Of a stretch of 39,222 nucleotides of DNA, positions 1-8,530 are shown one piece after another. The stretch is from an uncultured Geobacteraceae bacterium. GTDB lineage: Bacteria > Desulfobacterota > Desulfuromonadia > Geobacterales > CAIOGM01. The position numbers were made by a program, and so were the translations under genes. Position 1 is the first letter of the stretch. Each line of letters starts with the position of its first letter. The stretch spans positions 1 through 39,222 of the forward strand of contig CAIUUR010000359.1 of assembly GCA_903902345.1 (NCBI GenBank), written 5' to 3'. The notes below the pieces were generated by a model. The model made no database searches. It was not told the origin of the DNA and worked only from the letters and a program-made list of their open reading frames with translations.

Positions 1-352
1 CCCGCTTGAGCCGGGAGCAGAAGGAACAGTAGGATGACCCCGGTCGTCGCTTTGCCTCGATGATCCGGTAATGTTCGGTGGGTTCGATGTGAAACGGGAT
101 GCCACTGGCCTGAAGGTGGTCCCGGATGATATCGGTACGAAACCCAGGATACCCCGAATCGATGGTGACTGCCATCAGCTCATAGTTGATGGGCGCCCGT
201 TTTCGGAGTCTTTCCAGGAGGTGCAGCAGGGTGTAGGAATCTTTCCCCCCCGAGACCCCCACCATGATCCGGTCACCCTCCTGGATGAGGTTGAAGTCGG
301 CCACGGCGCGCCCTACGGCACGTTTGAGTACCTTCAGAGTGTCGGTTTTAAT
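1..352 (-). CDS. ttcA: tRNA 2-thiocytidine biosynthesis protein TtcA (partial, runs off left edge)
   Basis: This is the N-terminal third of a PP-loop ATPase that thiolates cytidine 32 of tRNA. The PP-loop SGGKDS lies in the stretch VGVSGGKDSYTLLHLLERL, followed by APINYELMAVTIDSGYPGF. The first iron-sulfur motif CSFCSRLKRG is at the window edge, which favours TtcA over TilS. Homology to TtcA (KVLKRAVGRAVADFN, like the KLQKRLRRNVGEAIADFN region of E. coli TtcA) extends upstream of the only GTG start (304). No ATG or TTG exists between it and the in-frame stop. An ATT at 352, 9 nt after a GGAGG, or a CTG at 337, is the likely start; 352 is used here. Either way the start lies within or just beside the end of the upstream L,D-transpeptidase gene. 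The identification is firm and the start is not. Confidence 0.85.
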   Translation of the reverse strand, partial: MKTDTLKVLKRAVGRAVADFNLIQEGDRIMVGVSGGKDSYTLLHLLERLRKRAPINYELMAVTIDSGYPGFRTDIIRDHLQASGIPFHIEPTEHYRIIEAKRRPGSSYCSFCSRLKR

Positions 353-1824
353 GGTGTGAATCCTCCGTTGCCAACAGGATGGGTGACGCCGGCGCTACTC
401 TCCCTGGCGGTGGAGAGGGGACGAACGGCATAACTTTGGTCACGGGTGATTTCCTCGGGAATACCGCTCTTCTTCTTGAGGAGCCGTGCGACCTTGTTCC
501 AGTCGACCCTGGACTCCATCTTTCTCCGTGAAACCAGTTTACGGACCTCCCCCTCCATACTCCCCGGAAAGCGTCCATAAACATCACCATTGACCTCCAG
601 AAAGAGCCTCCCCTCCGGAGATACCGCCAATTTTACCGGTTGATAGACGATTATACCAGAGGTTCGCGGCGAAACAGCGGGGAAAAGTTTTTCCATATGT
701 TCGGGCATGACCCGGACGCAGCCATGACTGGCATAACTGTAGATGGATGACGGCAAATTGGTGCTATGGATTACGATCCCGGAAAGAGAGGTCTTCATGG
801 CGTATTTCCCCAGGGGGTTTCCCTTACCCGCCGGCATCTCCTTGATCGGCTCCCTCCCCCGCTGCTCCATCTCATCCTGGATCGACTGCGGAACCCTCCA
901 GACCGGATCCTTGGCCTTGGTGGTGATAATGAACCGACCGGTGGGGGTCGTCCAATCCTCATCATCCTCCGGCTTGGGAGGTTTACCCACGGCCACAGGA
1001 TAGGAACTCTCCACCGTGCCGTTTTTCAGGAGGTAGAGGGTCCGATCGGCGATATTGATGACGATACCGTCACGCAGGCCGGAGGGGACAATCTTTCGAT
1101 TATCGTACATAATGAGCTGTCCGGAATAAAGAGACTCCCTGGGGTCCAGACCGTTGTTTTTGGCCAGTTGACGCCAGTCAACCCCCAGTCGGGCGCCCAC
1201 CCGCTTGAGGGAGTCCCCCTTTTGCACCGTGTACATACCCCGGTTGCCGATAAAGCGCCTACTGTCGGCCCTGGGGAGATCATCCCCGGAGGTAGGTGAA
1301 GAGGCGGCCTGCGCCGACTCATCTTGTGTAGAAATCGGTGGCAAGGGAGAAGTCGTCACGACCGGTGAAACCGGCGGCAGATCCGGAAGGAGCAACCGTG
1401 GTGGTGCGTCGGGAAGGAACTCCACCTGAAGGGGCTTTACCTCCATCTGCTGAACGGGAACGGGAAGGGGAGGAGCGGTGGTGTTCACCTGGTTCGCTGC
1501 CACCTGAGAGGCCGGTACCACGGCGACTGCAGCCGTGACCTTCGGCTCAGGCTCTGCTGTTCGTGTTTTCAGCAGGTGTCCCTTGAGGGTAGCCAGACGA
1601 TAGACATTCTCCGCCTGCAGAGACTCTCCCCGTTCGGTAAAGATTTCAGCCCGAGCGATGACGGAGATAAAACTTCGATACTCCTCGGGAAAGCGTACTA
1701 CGGCGCTACTTCGTCCCAGTTCCTGATGGAGATCAAGCGCGCCCTTTCGGGAAGGGGGGGAGGTAGCGCAACCGGAAAGGAAAGAAACAACGGTCAGCGT
1801 AAGAAGGTAGCGCGTCATGGACAT
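334..1824 (-). CDS. LysM domain L,D-transpeptidase lipoprotein (YkuD/ErfK family)
   Basis: This is a probable peptidoglycan cross-linking or lipoprotein-attaching L,D-transpeptidase. It starts with a lipoprotein signal peptide (MTRYLLTLTVVSFLSGC, lipobox LSGC with Cys near residue 19). A Pro/Val-rich linker of about 150 residues follows, then one LysM domain (GMYTVQKGDSLKRVGARLG, about residues 194-240). The YkuD catalytic domain carries the motif HSTN..SYASHGCVRV with the catalytic Cys near residue 368. About 100 basic residues follow the domain. The start is placed at ATG 1824 (MSMTRY); ATG 1818 is equally good. The frame stays open further upstream only through a heptamer repeat array, and no Shine-Dalgarno sequence is visible. 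The gene overlaps ttcA at its 3' end, so the two are probably co-transcribed. Confidence 0.88.
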   Translation of the reverse strand: MSMTRYLLTLTVVSFLSGCATSPPSRKGALDLHQELGRSSAVVRFPEEYRSFISVIARAEIFTERGESLQAENVYRLATLKGHLLKTRTAEPEPKVTAAVAVVPASQVAANQVNTTAPPLPVPVQQMEVKPLQVEFLPDAPPRLLLPDLPPVSPVVTTSPLPPISTQDESAQAASSPTSGDDLPRADSRRFIGNRGMYTVQKGDSLKRVGARLGVDWRQLAKNNGLDPRESLYSGQLIMYDNRKIVPSGLRDGIVINIADRTLYLLKNGTVESSYPVAVGKPPKPEDDEDWTTPTGRFIITTKAKDPVWRVPQSIQDEMEQRGREPIKEMPAGKGNPLGKYAMKTSLSGIVIHSTNLPSSIYSYASHGCVRVMPEHMEKLFPAVSPRTSGIIVYQPVKLAVSPEGRLFLEVNGDVYGRFPGSMEGEVRKLVSRRKMESRVDWNKVARLLKKKSGIPEEITRDQSYAVRPLSTARESSAGVTHPVGNGGFTPLKPTL

Positions 1825-1825
1825 A

Positions 1826-1950
1826 GGTTCGAGGTTCGAGGTTCGAGGTTCGAGGTTCAAGGTTCAGGGTTCGAGGTTCAGGGTTCGGGGTTCGGGGTTC
1901 GGGGTTCGGGGTTCGGGGTTCAGGGTTCAGGGTTCGGGGTTCAGGTTCGG
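1826..1950. repeat. Tandem heptamer array GGTTCRR, 18 units
   Basis: On the plus strand the array has 16 consecutive 7-bp units (GGTTCGA, GGTTCAG, GGTTCGG and variants), then one 6-bp unit (GGTTCA) and one more heptamer. It begins 1 bp upstream of the start codon of the L,D-transpeptidase gene, so it forms the 5' leader of that gene. The units are homogenised in blocks: GGTTCGA dominates near the gene and GGTTCGG in the middle, as expected from slippage. Related units occur at 28975-29023 and 27143-27206. Confidence 0.95.
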
Positions 1951-2038
1951 GATTGAAAGTTCAAGCCGGGCATTGTCATACCTATCTTCGCAGATGTCAA
2001 GCGTGGATCCGGGTTCATCCCCACAACGCCGTACGTAA

Positions 2039-3721
2039 TCAGAGTCTCCCCGAGCGGAAGATGGCGATTACCAGCCAGAGACCGAGAACACCGGCAACGG
2101 CGTACCCCATGAAGGCAAGAAAAGGAAAGCCGAAGAGTTTCGGTCCTTTGTCGGTGGTAAAGATGATCGCCGAGCCGACCAGCAATGCGGCGATGATGAG
2201 ACTGGAGGAGAGTCGGTTGCTGGCTTTGTCAAGCTCGACAATAAACCGGTCCAGGCCCCGGTGTTCCAGATCGATCTTCACCGTCCCCCGGTTGATCCGG
2301 GAGATGATCTCCTTGAGATCGCGGGGGAGGTTCCGGGAGAGCTGGTAAAACGACCCCACGTAGGAGCGGAGCTCCTTCAGGAGTTCTCCCGGCGACGATT
2401 TCTCACTCACGGCGGCCTGAATGAAGGGACGGATATGAGTCATCATGTCGAACTCGGGATCCAGGCGACGCCCCAAACCCTCCACACCCACCAGAGCCTT
2501 GATGAGAAGGAGGAGGTCCGGCTCCAACCGGATATGGTAAAGGGTGATGATATCCACGAATTCAGAAAGGAGCCGCCCCACCCTGATCTCCCGGAGCGGG
2601 ATATCGACATAACAGTCCATGAACTCGGCCAAATCTCGCCGCAAGGGAGATTTCTCCGTCGTTTCGGCCAGAAGAGCAGCGTCATCCAATGCCTGAATCA
2701 GGTCGTCCGGCGCCCTGTTGAGCACCGCCAGGAGCAACTGAAAAAGTAACTGACGGGTATTCCCTTCCAGATGTCCCACCATCCCGAAGTCCAGGAGACA
2801 GATAACATTGCCGGGAAGGATGAAGATGTTGCCCGGATGGGGATCGCCATGGAACAGACCGTGATCCACCACCTGATGAAGAAAAGCCGCGGCGCCCCGC
2901 GCGGCGATAAGGTGACAGTCCAGTCCCGCCCGTCGAAGGCCGTCCAGATCGGAGACCTTGATCCCCTGAATATATTCCAGGGTCAACACTCCCGGAGAGG
3001 TCAACTCCGAGTATACCCGAGGGAAGTGAAGGGTCGGTTCTTTCCCGGCATTACTTCTGAATCGTTCAATGGTCCGCCCTTCCCTGGCCAGATCCATCTC
3101 CCGCCGGATGGTTCGGGCGAACTCCCGGACGATCCCCGTCAGATCGTAGGAACACCCCGCGGGGAGGTGCCGCTCTCCCCAGCCTGCCATGGCGGAGAGA
3201 ATATCAATGTCGGTCTCCACAATCCCCACGATATCGGGGCGTCGGATCTTTACCGCCACCTCCTCGCCGCTCCTGAGGGTGGCGCGATGCACCTGGGCAA
3301 TGGATGCAGCGGCCAGGGGCTCGGGACTAAATGTGGCAAAGAGGCTCTCCGGCGTCCCCCCCAACTCCTGTTGCAGCTGCCGATGAATCTCCTCCAGCGA
3401 AACCGACGGCACCCGATCCTGGAGGGCAGTAAACTCATCGGCAAAGCTTCGGGGAATCAGGTCGGGACGAGTGGAGAGGAGCTGGCCCAGCTTGATGAAG
3501 GTGGGTCCAAGCTCCTGGAAGGCCAACCGCATCCGCCGGGCCGGGTCAAGCCCGGCAACCTCTCGCTGCTCCCTTCGGAAGAGACGGCGCTTCCGGAAGG
3601 GAGCGGGGAGGTTAAGGCTTTCCAGAAACTGATCGAAGCCGTAGGAGACGAAGACCCCCAGGATAACCCGTGTCCGCCGGATACTCCGAACGTTACGGTT
3701 GAGTCTCATGACATTTAACAT
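2039..3721 (-). CDS. ubiB: UbiB/AarF/ABC1-family atypical protein kinase
   Basis: This 560-residue protein has all hallmarks of the ABC1/ADCK (UbiB) family, membrane-associated atypical kinases or ATPases needed for quinone or lipid metabolism. Visible motifs are the KxGQ motif (KLGQ, residues 77-80), the Ala-rich nucleotide loop AAAS (137-140), the lysine in VAVKIRRP (158), the catalytic HGDPHPGN (291-298) and DFG (311-313). Two hydrophobic helices at the C-terminus (about 505-520 and 530-555) would anchor it in the inner membrane. The start is ATG 3721; ATG 3709 is an alternative. It lies 22 nt downstream of a DUF1566 gene and has no other ubiquinone or menaquinone gene nearby, so the ubi role is inferred from the family only. 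Confidence 0.9.
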   Translation of the reverse strand: MLNVMRLNRNVRSIRRTRVILGVFVSYGFDQFLESLNLPAPFRKRRLFRREQREVAGLDPARRMRLAFQELGPTFIKLGQLLSTRPDLIPRSFADEFTALQDRVPSVSLEEIHRQLQQELGGTPESLFATFSPEPLAAASIAQVHRATLRSGEEVAVKIRRPDIVGIVETDIDILSAMAGWGERHLPAGCSYDLTGIVREFARTIRREMDLAREGRTIERFRSNAGKEPTLHFPRVYSELTSPGVLTLEYIQGIKVSDLDGLRRAGLDCHLIAARGAAAFLHQVVDHGLFHGDPHPGNIFILPGNVICLLDFGMVGHLEGNTRQLLFQLLLAVLNRAPDDLIQALDDAALLAETTEKSPLRRDLAEFMDCYVDIPLREIRVGRLLSEFVDIITLYHIRLEPDLLLLIKALVGVEGLGRRLDPEFDMMTHIRPFIQAAVSEKSSPGELLKELRSYVGSFYQLSRNLPRDLKEIISRINRGTVKIDLEHRGLDRFIVELDKASNRLSSSLIIAALLVGSAIIFTTDKGPKLFGFPFLAFMGYAVAGVLGLWLVIAIFRSGRL

Positions 3722-3743
3722 ACGGATTTATAAACCTCTACGT

Positions 3744-4292
3744 TTACTTCACTCCACGTATCATAGCTCCGCCCCGTACGGGCCACGCCTGGTAATGGTA
3801 CTCCATATTGCTGCAATCTGTCCCTCCAACCCACAATCCCACGACCCAGGCGTACCCCTTGACGGAGTCATAGCTGGTGGATGACCAGTATTCCGAGGAA
3901 CGAACGGTACGAAACCCCAGGCCGTTCAGCCGCTGGGCGCTGTTAGCCTCTCCGGGGTTGATCAGACTCTTCAACTCCTTCACCGTGGGGAGACGCCAAT
4001 CGGCATACCCCAGGTATCCCTGGTCGTTGAGGCACCGTACATACTCTCGCGCGCCATCCCAACTCTTGGTTCCCCCCCGGCAGGAACCCACTGAAACCGC
4101 TCCCCCCTCCTGGGGCCAGACCAAACCGGTGATCCGGTCCGTCATGGTATCGTCGCCGTTATCGGTGAACCGGGAATCGGGCCATAGTGCTCCTCCCTTC
4201 GAGTTTCCGTCCGGAACGGTGTCGGCAAGGGCGAGGCAAGGGATGCAGATAAGAAGCAAGCAGGAAACAATAATCAAAAAGCGAAAATGCAT
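3744..4292 (-). CDS. Exported DUF1566 (Lcl C-terminal) domain protein
   Basis: This 182-residue protein begins with a signal peptide (MHFRFLIIVSCLLLICIPCLALA). The mature part is almost entirely one DUF1566 domain: RFTDNGDDTMTDRITGLVWP, then WDGAREYVRCLNDQGYLGYADWRLPTVKELKSLI, then YWSSTSYDSVKGYAWVVGLWVGG. The family is common in deltaproteobacterial secreted proteins and has no established biochemical role. The start at ATG 4292 is favoured by a GGAGG 7 nt upstream and by the signal peptide; the frame extends 17 residues further without support. A possible -10 (TATACT, 4379-4374, minus strand) precedes an A/T-rich leader, which suggests independent transcription. Confidence 0.85.
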   Translation of the reverse strand: MHFRFLIIVSCLLLICIPCLALADTVPDGNSKGGALWPDSRFTDNGDDTMTDRITGLVWPQEGGAVSVGSCRGGTKSWDGAREYVRCLNDQGYLGYADWRLPTVKELKSLINPGEANSAQRLNGLGFRTVRSSEYWSSTSYDSVKGYAWVVGLWVGGTDCSNMEYHYQAWPVRGGAMIRGVK

Positions 4293-4646
4293 GGTGAATC
4301 CTCCCATATGCAGAAAGACTAGCATGTCGCAAAAAAGATGCATAGATTAATTTTTTTATTTTTTTTCGCCATTAGTATACCTCACCCCCGACACCCATAT
4401 CAGCCGTTATCCCGTGCGGGTTGAATGGTAGCAACTTCCCGAACACCCTCACTGACGCAACTGCCTGGAGAGCGCTTTCACGACGGACGAGACAAGCAAA
4501 AAGATGTTGTCCAGGAGGTGACAGGGACAGATTCCCCACCCCTGAACGGACAAAAGGCGGGGAAAAATTTCCCCGCCTTCGGCGTGCAGACAATTATTGA
4601 CAAGCAAGGAACAAGATGAAAGAAAGAACTTTCCGGCTTAATTCCC
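4293..4646. other. Intergenic region between proS and the DUF1566 gene
   Basis: This 354-bp gap holds the proS-side hairpin (4552-4579), then about 170 bp without a supported gene, and near the DUF1566 gene an A/T-rich leader with a possible -10 TATACT (4379-4374, minus; the -35 is poor). A 73-codon open frame on the minus strand (4593-4372) has no ribosome binding site and is not called. The plus-strand motif GGTGACAGGGACAGATTCCC (4517-4536) looks like a dispersed-repeat arm but has only one copy here. Confidence 0.6.
4552..4579 (-). terminator. Intrinsic terminator-like hairpin downstream of proS
   Basis: The arms AAGGCGGGGAAA and TTTCCCCGCCTT form a near-perfect stem with a minimal loop. 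On the minus strand the stem is followed by TTTTG, a short U-tract. It lies about 70 nt past the proS stop codon and is the only good terminator seen for the long minus-strand run. Confidence 0.7.
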
Positions 4647-6362
4647 TTACTGCGCCAGCGCCTCCGCCACGGTCTGCCGTACCTTTGCCATGGCGTCGGC
4701 GATGGGAAGAAGTTCCACCGCCCCACCCCGCCGTTGCTTCAGCTCCACGTTGCCATTCACCAGATTCTTGTTCCCCACGACAATCCGCAGGGGGATGCCG
4801 ATGAGATCGGCGTCCTTGAACTTGGAACCGGGGCGTTCGTCCCGGTCGTCCAGGAGGGTCTCCACCCCGGCGGCGGTCAGCTCGTTATAAATCTGCTCCG
4901 CCGCCGCCATGACCGCCTCATCCTTGGGATTGAGGGCGCTGATGATGCAGTGGAAGGGGGCGATGGGGATGGGAAAAATGATCCCGTCGGCATCGTGGTT
5001 CTGCTCGATGCAGGCGGCCACGGAGCGCCCCACGCCGATGCCGTAGCACCCCATAAAGATAACCTGCTCTTTCCCCGCCGCATCCAGGTAGGTGGCCTTG
5101 AGGGATTCCGAATACTTGGTCCCCAGCTTGAAGACATGCCCCACTTCGATGCCGCGCCAGATTTCCATGACCCCGCCGTTGCAACGGGGGCAGGCGTCAC
5201 CAGGAACCACGTTCCTGATGTCGGCGAAGAGCTCCACGGAAAAATCCCGCCCCAAATTCGCGTTCTTCAGGTGGAGATCCCTATCGTTCCCCCCCACGAT
5301 GAAGTTCTTCATTCCTGCCACGGTCTGATCGGCCACGATCCGGATCGAGAGCCCCACCGGTCCGGCGAAACCGACGGGAGCGCCGGTGACTTTTTCCACG
5401 GCGGCATCCGGCGCTAGCTCCAGGGTCTCGCATCCCAGAACATTTTTCAGCTTGATCTCGTTGAGCTCATGATCTCCCCGAAGAAGCGCCAGCACCGGCT
5501 TGTCGTCGGCCAGGAAAACCAGGCTCTTGACGACGGACGAGGTGGCGGCGTCCAGAAATGCCGAGACCTCCTGGATGCTCCGTTTCTCGGGGGTCGCCAC
5601 CCGCTCCAGGGGGAGGGGCTCGGCGCCATCAGTGACGACAACCTGCTTCGCCTCGGCCTTTTCCATGTTGGCGGCGTAGTCGCAGCCGGAACAGGAGACG
5701 ATGGCGTCCTCGCCGGAATCGGCCAGCACCATGAACTCGTGGGATGAGGAGCCGCCGATGGAGCCGGTATCCGCCTCCACGGCCCGGTAGTTGAGGCCGC
5801 ACCGCTGAAAAATCCGGCGATAGGCGTTGAACATCTTTTCATAGGAGATATCCGCCGCGGCGCCGTCCACATCGAAGGAGTAGGCATCCTTCATGATGAA
5901 TTCCCGGCCACGCATGAGACCGAAACGGGGTCGGATCTCGTCGCGGAACTTTGTCTGAACCTGGTACAGGTTCAGTGGCAGCTGCCGGTAGCTCCGAACC
6001 TCGCGCCGGACGATATCGGTCACCGTCTCCTCGTGGGTGGGCCCCATGCAGAATTCGGCCTCTTTCCGGTCCCGGAAGCGGAGGAGCTCCTTGCCGTACT
6101 TCTCCCACCGTCCCGACTCCTGCCAGAGTTCCGCCGGAGTCGTCACCGGCATGAGAAGTTCCAGAGCGCCGGCCCGGTTCATCTCCTCCCGGATGATCTG
6201 CTCCACCTTCCGGATGGAGCGGAGCCCCAGAGGGAGGTAGTTGTAGATGCCGGCAGCAACTTTACGGATCATGCCGGCCCGGAGCATCAGGATATGGGAG
6301 ATCACCTCGGCATCCGCCGGGATCTCCTTGACGGTGGGAATGAAATACTGGGAATAACGCAT
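4647..6362 (-). CDS. proS: Prolyl-tRNA synthetase
   Basis: This cytoplasmic enzyme charges tRNA-Pro. The 571-residue length matches the bacterial-type enzyme with an editing insertion. It begins [15 protein letters not shown]; class II motif 2 is seen in [32 protein letters not shown] and motif 3 in [20 protein letters not shown]. The middle (about residues 230-390) is the YbaK-like editing domain that removes mischarged Ala. A C-terminal anticodon-binding domain carries [22 protein letters not shown]. An AGAGG lies 6 nt before ATG 6362. It follows ispG with a 108-nt gap holding two palindromic repeats. Confidence 0.97.
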   Translation of the reverse strand: MRYSQYFIPTVKEIPADAEVISHILMLRAGMIRKVAAGIYNYLPLGLRSIRKVEQIIREEMNRAGALELLMPVTTPAELWQESGRWEKYGKELLRFRDRKEAEFCMGPTHEETVTDIVRREVRSYRQLPLNLYQVQTKFRDEIRPRFGLMRGREFIMKDAYSFDVDGAAADISYEKMFNAYRRIFQRCGLNYRAVEADTGSIGGSSSHEFMVLADSGEDAIVSCSGCDYAANMEKAEAKQVVVTDGAEPLPLERVATPEKRSIQEVSAFLDAATSSVVKSLVFLADDKPVLALLRGDHELNEIKLKNVLGCETLELAPDAAVEKVTGAPVGFAGPVGLSIRIVADQTVAGMKNFIVGGNDRDLHLKNANLGRDFSVELFADIRNVVPGDACPRCNGGVMEIWRGIEVGHVFKLGTKYSESLKATYLDAAGKEQVIFMGCYGIGVGRSVAACIEQNHDADGIIFPIPIAPFHCIISALNPKDEAVMAAAEQIYNELTAAGVETLLDDRDERPGSKFKDADLIGIPLRIVVGNKNLVNGNVELKQRRGGAVELLPIADAMAKVRQTVAEALAQ

Positions 6363-6385
6363 GAATATCCTCTCTTATACGTTGC

Positions 6386-6410
6386 GGGGCGAATGCCGTT
6401 CGCCCCTACG
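6386..6410. repeat. Palindromic repeat, GGGGCGAA..TTCGCCCC type, ending CTACG
   Basis: An 8-bp perfect inverted repeat (6386-6393 with 6399-6406) around a 5-nt loop, followed by CTACG. It sits between ispG and proS and is one of two neighbouring units sharing the tail CCCCTACG. A third relative is at 30818. Confidence 0.8.
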
Positions 6411-6423
6411 ATTCACCATTAAC

Positions 6424-6448
6424 GGGCACGGCACGCCGTGCCCCTACG
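6424..6448. repeat. Palindromic repeat, GGGCACGGC..GCCGTGCCC, ending CTACG
   Basis: A 9-bp perfect inverted repeat with a 2-nt loop (6424-6432 with 6435-6443), again followed by CTACG. It lies 14 bp after the 6386 unit. On the minus strand it would form a strong hairpin in the ispG-proS transcript but lacks a U-tract, so it is not a standard terminator. Confidence 0.85.
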
Positions 6449-6470
6449 TTTTATTATTCGCCATCCACGG

Positions 6471-7526
6471 TTAACCATTCACACTTTTCAAAACTTCCGC
6501 CACCAGGGCGTCGGCCATCTCGGCCTCGGGAACTTTCCGGAGGATCTCTCCATGGCGGAAGAGGAGACCCTCCCCCTTCCCCCCGGCAATGCCGAAATCG
6601 GCCTCCTTCGCCTCGCCCGGTCCGTTCACGCCGCACCCCATCACCGCCACGGTGACATGACTCTTCACCCCCCGGAGCCGCTCTTCCACCTCGTTGGCCA
6701 CCTGAATGAGATCGATCTGGCAGCGGCCGCAGGTGGGACAAGAGACGAAGTTGACCCCCTGTTGCCGGAGGTTCAGAGCCTTGAGGATCTCGAACCCCAC
6801 CCGGACCTCGTCCACCGGGTCACCGGTGAGGGAAACCCGCAGGGTGTCGCCGATGCCGTCGGCCAGGAGGATTCCCAGCCCCACGGAAGACTTGATGGTA
6901 CCGGAGAAAATGGTTCCCGCCTCGGTAATGCCAATATGGAGCGGGTAATCGACCCTCTCCGCCAGGAGACGGTAGGCCGCCACGGTCTTCCCCACGTCGG
7001 AGGCCTTGAGGGAGATCTTGATCCGGTCGTACCCCAGCTCTTCAAGAATCCGCACATGTCCCAGGGCCGACTCCACCATCGCCTCCGCCGTGGGGTGACC
7101 GTATTTGGCCAAGAGTTCCTTCTCCAGGGAACCGGCGTTGACCCCGATCCGGATGGGAACCTGACGTTCTGTGGCCGCCGCCACGACTTCCGCCACCTTC
7201 CACCGCTCGCCGATGTTGCCGGGGTTAAGCCGAAGCCCGTCGATCCCTCCGGCCAGAACGGTAAGCGCCAGTTTGTAGTCGAAATGGATGTCGGCAATGA
7301 CCGGAATGGGACTTGCCGCCTTGATTCGCCCCAGGGCCTCGGCCGCGTCCATGTCCAGCACGGCGCAGCGGACCAGTTCGCAGCCGGCATCAGCCAGGGC
7401 AGCGATTTGCCGGGAAGTGGCCGCCACGTCGCGGGTATCGGTGTTGCACATGGATTGGACGCTGATGGGGGCGCCGCCACCAACGGCTACGGTTCCGATA
7501 GTTATCTGTTTCGTCGCTTTTCTCAT
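6471..7526 (-). CDS. ispG: 4-hydroxy-3-methylbut-2-en-1-yl diphosphate synthase (IspG/GcpE)
   Basis: This is the penultimate enzyme of the MEP isoprenoid pathway, an iron-sulfur protein converting MEcPP to HMBPP. The 351-residue protein starts MRKATKQITIGTVAVGGGAPISVQSMCNTDT, typical of IspG. It has the TIM-barrel core, with RCAVLDMDAAEAL and DIHFDYKLAL. The 4Fe-4S ligands lie in VSCPTCGRCQIDL and in GCGVNGPGEAKEADFGIAGG. It sits between a methyltransferase gene (58 nt upstream) and proS. Confidence 0.97.
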   Translation of the reverse strand: MRKATKQITIGTVAVGGGAPISVQSMCNTDTRDVAATSRQIAALADAGCELVRCAVLDMDAAEALGRIKAASPIPVIADIHFDYKLALTVLAGGIDGLRLNPGNIGERWKVAEVVAAATERQVPIRIGVNAGSLEKELLAKYGHPTAEAMVESALGHVRILEELGYDRIKISLKASDVGKTVAAYRLLAERVDYPLHIGITEAGTIFSGTIKSSVGLGILLADGIGDTLRVSLTGDPVDEVRVGFEILKALNLRQQGVNFVSCPTCGRCQIDLIQVANEVEERLRGVKSHVTVAVMGCGVNGPGEAKEADFGIAGGKGEGLLFRHGEILRKVPEAEMADALVAEVLKSVNG

Positions 7527-7584
7527 GGCGCGGCATCCTAGTCAAATGTGGTGGGAAATGCAAGAAAAAGGAGTACCGTGGATC

Positions 7585-8529
7585 TTACCGGCCGATAACC
7601 AGCACCGTCTCTTCCAGCCGGATCTCCTCCGTCAGCTGAAGTCCGGCATCCCTCAGCCATCCGGCGATCTCCGCGGGTGGGTAGCAGCGTCCCCCCTGGG
7701 TATGCACCAGCATGTTCACCGCGAAGAGCGCCCCCATGGCGGGTTGGGTCAGGGTGTCCTCGATGAAAAACTCCTGAACCACGATCCGCCCCCCCGGATT
7801 GAGCCCCGCACGGCAGTTGTCGAGAATACTTCGGTTCTCCAGGGGTGAATAGGAGTGAAAAAGATGGCTGATGAAGATCAGATCATACCCCTTCCCCACC
7901 GAATCAACCTGGGCGTCACCTTCCCGGTAGGTGAGTTCAATACCCGCTTCACCGGCCAGCTCCCGGGCGATGACGACGGTATCAGGGAGGTCGAACAGGG
8001 TGACTGCTACCCCCCGCCGGACCAGTTCCATGCTGTAGGTCCCCGGACCACCGGCCAAGTCCAAAGCCGTAGTGACCCCGGTGAGATCCAGCGAGTCCAT
8101 GACCTGCCGGGCCTTGAGAATGCCGTTATTATGCATGGCACGGATGAAAGACGAGTGGTCGGAACTCCGGTGAACCGGCCTCCCGGTGCGGATGATCTCG
8201 TCCAGGTCCGACCAGTTCTGCCAGAGGGTGTTGTAATGGCGCACCATGTCTCCCTGGTACCAGGGACTTCCCGACACCAGATAGTTATCGGTCAGCGGAG
8301 TATTGAAGTATCGCTCACCCCGCTTCTCGATAATCCCGAGGCCGCAGAGGGCATTCATCAGAAGCTCGATCCCCCGCTGGTCCACCTGAAGGATGAGCGC
8401 CAGTTCACCGGCGATTTTCCCCTCCCCCAGGTGATCGAACACCCTGAAGTTGTTGGCGGTGAGGATGATACGGGAAGGCCAGAAACTCCAGAGCCGCCGC
8501 AGATGGTTAAGATCGTCATGCTGTTCCAT
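7585..8529 (-). CDS. SAM-dependent O-methyltransferase-like protein
   Basis: This 314-residue protein has the layout of the plant/hydroxyneurosporene-type O-methyltransferases. An N-terminal winged-helix/dimerisation part comes first (FRVFDHLGEGKIAGELALILQVDQRGIELLMNALCGLGIIEKRG). A Rossmann SAM-binding domain follows, with motif I ALDLAGGPGTYSMELVRRG and later YDLIFISHLFHSYSP and LNPGGRIVVQEFF. The substrate is unknown. The start is set at ATG 8529, because a GGAGG inside the last codons of folA sits 6 nt before it and only 1 nt separates the folA stop from this ATG. That implies translational coupling to folA. An in-frame start 12 codons upstream is unsupported. Confidence 0.8.
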   Translation of the reverse strand: MEQHDDLNHLRRLWSFWPSRIILTANNFRVFDHLGEGKIAGELALILQVDQRGIELLMNALCGLGIIEKRGERYFNTPLTDNYLVSGSPWYQGDMVRHYNTLWQNWSDLDEIIRTGRPVHRSSDHSSFIRAMHNNGILKARQVMDSLDLTGVTTALDLAGGPGTYSMELVRRGVAVTLFDLPDTVVIARELAGEAGIELTYREGDAQVDSVGKGYDLIFISHLFHSYSPLENRSILDNCRAGLNPGGRIVVQEFFIEDTLTQPAMGALFAVNMLVHTQGGRCYPPAEIAGWLRDAGLQLTEEIRLEETVLVIGR

Positions 8530-8530
8530 G

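Noticed and set aside
1826-1950. CRISPR array
   Set aside because: The repeats are 7-bp units in direct tandem with no spacers, and no cas genes are present.
2771-3718. Open frame on plus opposite the UbiB-family gene
   Set aside because: Antisense to the ABC1 kinase motifs, no start signals or family match.
4372-4593. 73-codon frame on minus in the proS-DUF1566 gap
   Set aside because: No ribosome binding site, begins within the terminator hairpin and has no recognised similarity; it might be a remnant, but that cannot be supported.
6438-7541. Open frame of about 367 codons on plus opposite ispG
   Set aside because: It lies antisense to a gene with complete IspG motifs; composition rich in His, Gly and Pro is typical of antisense frames.
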